From Riptortus pedestris (Eukaryota > Arthropoda > Insecta > Hemiptera > Alydidae), in NCBI GenBank assembly GCA_019009955.1, contig CM032230.1:108317501-108381500 (forward strand): DNA of 64,000 nucleotides. Reading direction: 5' to 3'. A program made the position numbers and the translations under genes. How positions within the stretch are numbered: the stretch's first letter is position 1; every line of letters starts with the position of its first letter. Shown here piece by piece: positions 58,079 through 64,000 of this stretch. The notes under the pieces were generated by a model. It was given only the letters and a program-made list of their open reading frames with translations. It was not told the origin of the DNA and made no database searches.

Positions 58079-60194
58079 TCACATTTAAACTGAATGACGA
58101 ATAAAATATCCAAAAATTAAAACTTGGAAATTGACAACTACCAAGTTATTAAAACTAGACTAAAAGTAAATATTTTTAATCAATGAGTTAAACCAGCCTT
58201 AATGAATGAAATTCATGATTTCCATTAAATTTTGAAAACATCATTACACCCGTAGAATACGTCAAAACTATTTTTGTTTTCATTAACAAACTTAGTGCTT
58301 CAAAGTCAACAAACTTAAGGTAATGCATTCCTTGTAAAATATCTCAAATTCAGAGAATACTTTACAAACTTAGAAGCTTAATCATTATATTGAATTAAGT
58401 AATTTTGTTAATAACAGTCTAAATATTTTGCAATTTTAATTTATTGAGGTGCTTCGCTATTAATAGTAAATGACCAAAAGGTGAGAAACTTTTTTCCACC
58501 TTACGAGAGAGCACACCAGATTACGAATTATTTTTTGCCCGACAATGTTGGCAAATATATTGCAATTTTGTTTTAAACTTAAACATGTTTGATAGTATTG
58601 ATCTCGTCTGTTCATATTGTATTGAATAAGAGTTTCATTGCCGATAATGATACGGTTTTCTCGGAATATTTATGTTTATCGTTGTGAAATTATTATTTTA
58701 TTTTTTATATTATATGTCCTTCTCCAATGTCCCCTTTTATACAACTTGGCCTTTGGCTTCTTACATATATCCATCAAATTTTAAAATGTTCTCTAAGGGG
58801 GTGTGGAGAAAGATGTACTTTTTCTTTTGTACTAAAATTCAATTTGTTTTACTACTTCCCCTACACTTTATTCCTAAAAGGGGTGGAATGTTAAGTTGTA
58901 TGTTGTAGTAACATCATCCGTTATAAATAAAAAAAATATATCCTCAAATCATAATTTATAATTTTGTCAGTCTTTGACCAGCATCCTTTCCTTCCTCTTC
59001 ATATTTCTACTTTACCTGTCTCTTTATTATTTCCCTCTTATTTCTTCTTTATTTAATCCAAAAGGAAAACCAACTACTCTACTCACTTGAATTATTAATA
59101 ATTGCGGGCAACCTTTGTTTATAATGCTATCGCTGATGAAGGCGAGGAGGTTTACGTTATAGACAAGATTTTATACACAACACTCTTTCTGCTCTTTGTT
59201 TTCTTTTTATTTAGCATAATGCTTTAGCGAGCCTCAGGGAAGAAAGAAGGCACAAAACACTGGCCCTTACGAAACCCTCTTAAAATAGAAAGCATTGTTC
59301 GGTCCAAGGTGCTTATCAGGTCAAGCAAAGCTTACATGCTCTGCATTTCTTTTCATGTAATCTGCTAGATAGGTGGATCTCTGATAAAAATGAATGTATA
59401 CGCGTTACGCCCAGGCCAGAGCGAATCTTTTTTTCCGCTCTCATTTACTTCGATTCCAGAAGATTTCTGGAACCTTTGAGCAATTTTCTCAAGTAAATAT
59501 CCAATTCAATTGTAGGTACTTTCCCTAGAGATAAATCGCTAATAGCACCTGTAACTGCATTTGGTTTGGATATCTTCTGAACCGTTCGTCAAATCAAATT
59601 TTTTTACGGAACAAAGGTTGTTGGCAAATTATTTTCTTATCTTACAATGGGAGAATTCTAACCGTTAACTAATTCAATCTATCTTCATTAAATATAACCT
59701 TAAAAGTCTCAAAACTCAAATACTCTTCCGCTAAAGAGTGAACATAAGATTAATCTGTAAATAGATTTCATGATTCAAGCAGATTTTGTTATTGGCTCTC
59801 ATATACTAGGACCTGTGCAATTGTTTAAAGTGAGCTAACTCAGTAGCTCCTTTCTTAGAGGAAAATCGCTAAAATCTTCCGGTCATCGTGAACTTCTAAG
59901 AAGAAAGGCGTTCACGGTCCTTTGTAAAAAAAACACAAAAAGTGAACTCTCACATACGCGCATGCTCATTCATCTAGATATTCTTACTGACGCAATGTCA
60001 TTAGGTAAGATAGGAAAGCACCAAAGTTGAGGTTGAATACTCATATTAGCTAAAGAATGACTCTATAGTGAAGTCCCAAAAGATCAAAATGTTTTGGGTA
60101 CTGACATTTTTAAGCTGAGTATATCGGGACAGCACTATATGCTTTTGTGACCATCTCCTTTCCCTTATTTATTTCCATGAAAATTATATATATT
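58079..60194. other. AT-rich DNA with no recognisable gene
   Basis: The 59140-59480 part is less AT-rich and lacks repeat matches. It contains CTTATCAGGTCAAGCAAAG and a TTCCAGAAGATTTCTGGAAC inverted repeat, heat-shock-element-like. No transcription unit can be supported. Confidence 0.45.
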
Positions 60195-60677
60195 GTATCG
60201 TTTATTGAAACAAATAATAAACGTTGATTATAGGGTTATTTTGGATTGCAAAACCAAACACACATACTGTAATGATTTTATCACGACATTTATTGACGAT
60301 CACTACTCACTTGGTAAATTATTCTTCACTACTAATCACTATATGCACTGTTAACTACACGTTCTAATTGCACTGCTCAATAACCCATGATCACTCGAAT
60401 CACTGATGTTCACTAAACACGACACTGCACAGATCTTCTATAACGACGGCACTACACCGTTGTTCACTAATAACTGTACTGAAATGATGAAACTGCAGTG
60501 AACGAACTACTCAAATAAGAAAACTGAAAACTAAACTGACTAAATGCCGAGCTTTATAGGGTGGTAGCGGCTCTAGAAGCTTCGAGGCGCCAATTTCAGG
60601 GGCGCTGATTCTGGTAGTCTAGAGCTCCTTCCTGGTGCCAATCCTTTGTTGGGATGCTTTAATTTTCTTTGTTCTTC
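60195..60677 (-). mobile_element. Solo-LTR-like unit, copy 2, pointing left
   Basis: On the minus strand it reads from about 60677: AAAGCATCCCAACAAAGG, TATA box CTATAAAG (60552-60559), TTTAGTTTTCAGTTTTCTT, GATCTGTGCAGTG, AACATCAGTGATTCGAGTG, GTCGTGATAAAATC, TTTTGCAATCCAAAATAACC and CAATAAACGATACA, the last giving a CA end at 60195. The same order of words occurs at 43604-44001 and 62182-62860. Its 5' end is bounded by the TTAA target of the piggyBac element. No retroelement coding follows. Confidence 0.6.
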
Positions 60678-61055
60678 TTAACCCTTAATTGGCCAGGAAC
60701 TCAAAAAATGACTTGAAATGAAAATTTTTCTTAAAAACACATTATTTGTGTTCCTAATAAATAGAATATATAAGGTTTTACTTAATTTTTTTTTTCTGAA
60801 CAAAAATATTACATGGTGTCTTTAAGAGTACACCTTGGCCAGTTACCCTAAAACCTTAGTGGTGTCTTTAAGTACACTCTGGCCAATCACCGTAAATCAA
60901 TGGTGGTGTCTGTAAGTTATGTTAATAAACTGAAATAGTTTCTAAAAATGTAATTAAATAATTTATTATGTAATAAAAGAAACGTGTTGTAAATAAAAAA
61001 TAAGTACATTGTAAACAAAATATAAATCCGTCAAAAATATCATTAAACCTTCCAT

Positions 61056-61663
61056 TCATTCAAGAAAACAGGGCCTTTTGCGGGTGTTACAAAGTTTCAC
61101 ATTAAATTTTCAGCATAAAACAACCGTTTGATTTTGGTGACAGAGTCTGCACTTTCCTTTTGTAGTGAATACTTGTCAATGGTGCATCCCATCAAGTCTT
61201 GCTGCATCGGCTATGAGAGCTATAACAGTTCTTGGCTGCAATTGGTGGTGTCTAGCCCTTTTAGCTCGCCGGTCCAGCAGAATATCCTCTGCAATGTATA
61301 TTCGAAATTCTTTTAAACTCATTTTTTTAGGGTGTTCCTTTTGTGCAATAGCAATACGTTATTAACCACCAAATCCAATTATTAGCTGAAAATGTTCATA
61401 TAATATTTGTGGGAGCGGTAACCTGTTCAATAAAGTACAACGAACATGTCACTAAGGTCAACACTTTGTTGTCATACCATTTAATAATGCTGATACACAT
61501 TTTGTTATCAACGTATTCTTCATCACATCCTCTTCCCTCTTTCACCCTCAATATTGAAATGTTCCAATACTTCATTCATTTCAATTTGAAAATTTCCTTC
61601 ATCCATTTTGGGGTATCCGTGTGCATTTTCTCCTTCATTGTCACTTTCTTCTTCACCAGACAT
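61056..61663 (-). pseudogene. piggyBac-type transposase, N- and C-terminal remnants
   Basis: The minus strand starts at an ATG (61661-61663) with MSGEEESDNEGENAHGYPK, an acidic N-terminus, and stops after 46 codons (61523). In the next frame IKWYDNKVLTLVTC (to about 61450) matches the beta-rich part near the end of the transposase core. Overlapping in another frame, VDLSDM (61462-61445) begins the conserved segment that continues as GYRSHKYYMNIFS and DLVVNNVLLLHKRN. The C-terminus has KGKCRLCHQ and further cysteines (VVLC, KLC, RPC), as in piggyBac cysteine-rich tails, ending at 61056. About 350 to 400 residues of the usual 550 to 600, including the catalytic aspartates, are gone, and several stops and frame changes are present. 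Confidence 0.85.
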
Positions 61664-62144
61664 TTTGGTAGCAAAGAGAAAAATCGTTTCACCTCGACTT
61701 TTATACGTATCTGTTAATTAAAATGGTAAAAGTAAGAAATAATATAAAATCATGCCCCTTGGGCAAATTTGTTGGTATTTGGCCAGCGTGAACTTAAGTA
61801 CACCATCATTAAAATCCATGCTAAAACTCTATTTCTCTCCTGAATGGAAAATGAAACACATAGGAACTTAAATACAATCCTTTACAACTAATTCACCCAT
61901 TTTGGTTCATATTTAAATCAAATAGCGTATATTTTAATGAATTAGAAACTTCGCTGGCAACTAGTGTGAAGTAGGGTGGTAAAGAATGATGATTTTCTTC
62001 AGTATATTGCTAGTAATTAGCTTCAATAACAATGAATGGACTTTTGTCGCATATGTCCATGCTTGGGAGGTTACAGGGGTGTGGACTGTGGCCTAAAAGG
62101 GGTAGAATAGAAGCAGTTGTTCTCTGGGTGTGTTAAATATGAAC

Positions 62145-62162
62145 GGTGTCTTTAAAGACACC
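62145..62162. promoter_or_regulatory. Perfect 18-bp palindrome near the right piggyBac end
   Basis: GGTGTCTTTAAAGACACC is fully self-complementary and lies just inside the right terminal repeat. Related half-sites recur near the left end at 60814 and 60861. Such repeats may be transposase-binding sites (inference). Confidence 0.6.
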
Positions 62163-62181
62163 TTGCCCAGTTAAGGGTTAA

Positions 62182-62860
62182 ATACGCGATTAAATATACG
62201 CCATTTTTACAACAATATTGTTGCCAAAATTAAATACATAAAAAACTAAACCGAGATTTGGGAAGTACGGTGGAGATCAAAGGGTGCCGCCAGTCGGTCC
62301 CGTTCGTCCTCGGCAATACCAGTCCAGACCTCGAAGAGTCCGGACAATTCCCTTTGATGTTTTCCGACAAGCTATAAAAAGGGACGCAGCATGCCCCAGT
62401 TTTAGTTAGTTTGTTCTCAGCTGTCTTCAAGTGATCATTAGTGCGTTCAGTGCAACAATGCGATTTAGTTACAGTGAGTTAAAGTGTTTTATGTGAAGAA
62501 CAGTGTTGTGGAGTGACTCTGTAAAGGGCAGTATAGTGCCGTGTTTAAGACAGTGCAGTGCCGTTAAGTTCACGAAGATCAGTGCAGTGCCGTTAAGTTC
62601 ACGAAGATCAGTGCAGTGCCGTAGTTTTGTGAACTTCATTGATCGTGAGTGAGTTATTGGACTGTGTAATAACAAGAACAGTGAAGCCATCAGTGCATAC
62701 TGTGAGTAATAGTTAAGAATAATTAACTACTAAGTATGCAGTGCATTGTTAATTAAATTGTGCAGTGATAAAAACTCTGAAGCTTGTGTGTGTTTAATTT
62801 TGAAATCCAAAAGAACTCTAATAAACAATGTTTATTACTGATTTTGTAATAAACGTAACA
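62182..62860 (+). mobile_element. Solo-LTR-like unit, copy 3, pointing right
   Basis: A TATA box, TATAAAAA, lies at 62373-62380 with an initiator-like region CAGTTTTAGTTAGTTTG downstream. The same ordered words as in the other two copies follow: GATCAGTGCAGTGCC, TTTTGTGAACTTCATTGATC, AAATTGTGCAGTGATAAAA and TTTTGAAATCCAAAAGAAC. The end is AATAAACGTAACA. Upstream, 62230-62370 is GC-rich promoter-like sequence. A 29-bp unit is tandemly repeated at 62552-62624. No primer-binding site or coding sequence is seen downstream. The left limit is set by the piggyBac TTAA and may not be the true LTR start. Confidence 0.6.
62552..62624. repeat. 29-bp tandem repeat inside LTR copy 3
   Basis: The unit AGTGCAGTGCCGTTAAGTTC plus ACGAAGATC occurs at 62552-62580 and 62581-62609 without change, and a third partial unit follows. 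The other two LTR-like copies have a single such segment, so this is a local expansion. Confidence 0.85.
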
Positions 62861-64000
62861 ATATATATAAAATAGGTTGTGGTTGTTCAAATCTATTGCT
62901 CCTTCAACCCCTTGCCTTTTTGGAGCATGAACATTTTTGACAACTTTTTAGAATTTAATGAAAGCGTACCGGCAACATAACCAACTGACGTCGCCACTGC
63001 AACATAACCAATTTAATAAAACCCATATGCCAATTATTTGTTTATGTTTTACGTTCTTAAAAAGGCCTAGTTCGAGTTTTAGTTCTACTAAATCATTTAT
63101 TATCAAGTTTGTAGGAGTCAATAAATAAAAGGTGGGTTTAAAAATTCGTTTGTCCAATTACTTAATGAAGAATGTTACAGTGGTGGGGGAGTGATGTATC
63201 GGCAACATAGATAATTTACGTCGCCACTGCAGCATAACCAATTTACTTCGTCACGATGACATAACCAATTTAACAATACGCATATGTTAATTAATTGTTT
63301 GTTTTGCCTTCTCAAAATCGCCTAGTTCGAGTTCTAGTTCCATTAATAAATTTATTATCAAGTTTCTAGAAGTTAATAAATAAAATGTGTGTTTTAACGT
63401 CCGTTTATCTAATTACTCAATAGAGAATGTTAAAAAAAAGATTCGCCCTTCGCTGGCTTTATTCCGTCTACTTACATTGTCACGGGAGTATTTCTCCACA
63501 CGACAAAGAGACGGTTAGTAGAGATGGTTCGGTGTCGGGAGAGTTTATAACCAAGTATAGGGGGCCCGCATAACAAGGAATTTCATTTTGGTAGTCATTA
63601 TTCTCTGGTTCTAACTGATAAATATTGGGGCTCAATAGACTCTCCAAGACCTGATCCTCAGCTAACAATGGTTGTTGGACCTATCCAGTATTCTAGTAAT
63701 TTATAATAAGAGTTATTGTATGAGTTAGTTTTATTTTCGAGTTTTAGGTTTAATTGGACATGGATAAAAGAAAAATCTGACTCTTAAGAAGCAAGAAATT
63801 TCGGATTTACAAATTACCCTCACCTATAACCATCCTCCCGCCTCTCTATTCCTTAACCCCAAATAAAATATATCTAGTGTTGAATGAAACCATTAAAATT
63901 GTATTTATCAAAAAGCATTTTCAAATCAAGAACGTAACATTTTAATTGATAACGTCATCAGGCAGTGTATATGCATATATCTCACGTAGTAAAGGTCCGT
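62861..64000. other. Flank holding a direct duplication of about 230 bp
   Basis: Two tandem copies lie at 62965-63177 and 63195-63432. They share CGGCAACATA, ACGTCGCCACTGC, GCATAACCAATTTA-type words and CGCCTAGTTCGAGTTCTAG-type words. The second has about 25 extra bases from a local repeat of the ATAACCAATTTA part. Downstream, a minus-strand frame of about 65 codons ending at 63480 has protein-like composition (it includes NNDYQNEIPCYAGPLYLV) but no recognisable family. Confidence 0.55.

Larger units (their letters stand above)
60678..62181 (-). mobile_element. piggyBac element, internally deleted, TTAA duplications
   Basis: The element proper is 60682-62177 (1,496 bp). The left end CCCTTAATTGGCCAGG and the complement of the right end CCCTTAACTGGGCAAGG form terminal inverted repeats with few differences, and TTAA flanks both sides (60678-60681, 62178-62181), the piggyBac target. 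Subterminal repeats of GGTGTCTTTAAG-type occur at 60814 and 60861, and a perfect 18-bp palindrome GGTGTCTTTAAAGACACC at 62145-62162. It encloses a transposase pseudogene that lacks its catalytic centre, so any movement needed a transposase from elsewhere. Confidence 0.9.

Noticed and set aside
58672..58908. 78-codon hydrophobic frame
   Set aside because: Phenylalanine/tyrosine-rich translation of T-rich DNA with no conserved motif. It probably arises by chance.

Overview
This window looks like nuclear DNA from an animal, most likely an arthropod. It is strongly AT-rich, is interrupted everywhere by decayed transposable elements, carries animal-type retroelement and piggyBac coding remnants, and shows no operons or dense coding. 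I found no protein-coding gene I would defend as functional and no convincing tRNA, rRNA or CRISPR gene. Nearly all short open frames are chance or lie inside repeats. The species cannot be fixed from the sequence; arthropod is an inference from the repeat types.

Two repeat families dominate. SINE-A is a tRNA-derived SINE of about 215 bp with a polymerase III B-box of the form GAGTTCGATTC; about 17 full, partial or rearranged copies lie on both strands. Family H is a mosaic repeat of up to about 0.9 kb with about 20 copies or pieces. It has a palindromic left end, a central AT or GT microsatellite, interchangeable right-hand modules and a constant hairpin-bearing right terminus. That layout recalls Helentron-derived HINE/DINE-1 elements, but the class is an inference.

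Layout: 0-6 kb is AT-rich with SINE-A copies. 6-9.3 kb is a cluster of family H copies in opposing orientations. 10.4-11.3 kb is an H copy interrupted by a 472-bp insert. 13.1-15.8 kb is a satellite of about 67 bp per unit, and 18.6-20.5 kb a satellite of about 144 bp per unit. 23.3-24.2 kb is a CpG-rich island. 25-41 kb mixes SINE-A, family H and LINE remnants: a LINE C-terminus at 30.4 kb, a Jockey-like C-terminus at 41 kb, and a shared LINE-type 3' tail at 32.5 and 40.5 kb. 43-44 kb holds a foldback element, a SINE and a solo-LTR-like unit. 46.5-47.1 kb holds a dispersed element with an RTE-like tail. 50.9-51.4 kb is a GC-rich insertion flanked by a perfect 14-bp direct repeat, and 51.5-51.7 kb a MITE. 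52-58 kb is a second H cluster with a reverse transcriptase fragment. 60.2-62.9 kb is the best-resolved structure: an internally deleted piggyBac element with matching terminal inverted repeats and TTAA target duplications, sitting between two LTR-like units that point away from each other.

The elements interact only as insertions and truncations of one another; no pathway or gene cooperation can be inferred here. The most rewarding targets are the piggyBac/LTR composite, the modular H family and its sequence sharing with a SINE head, the GC-rich insertion with a 14-bp duplication, and the two satellites.
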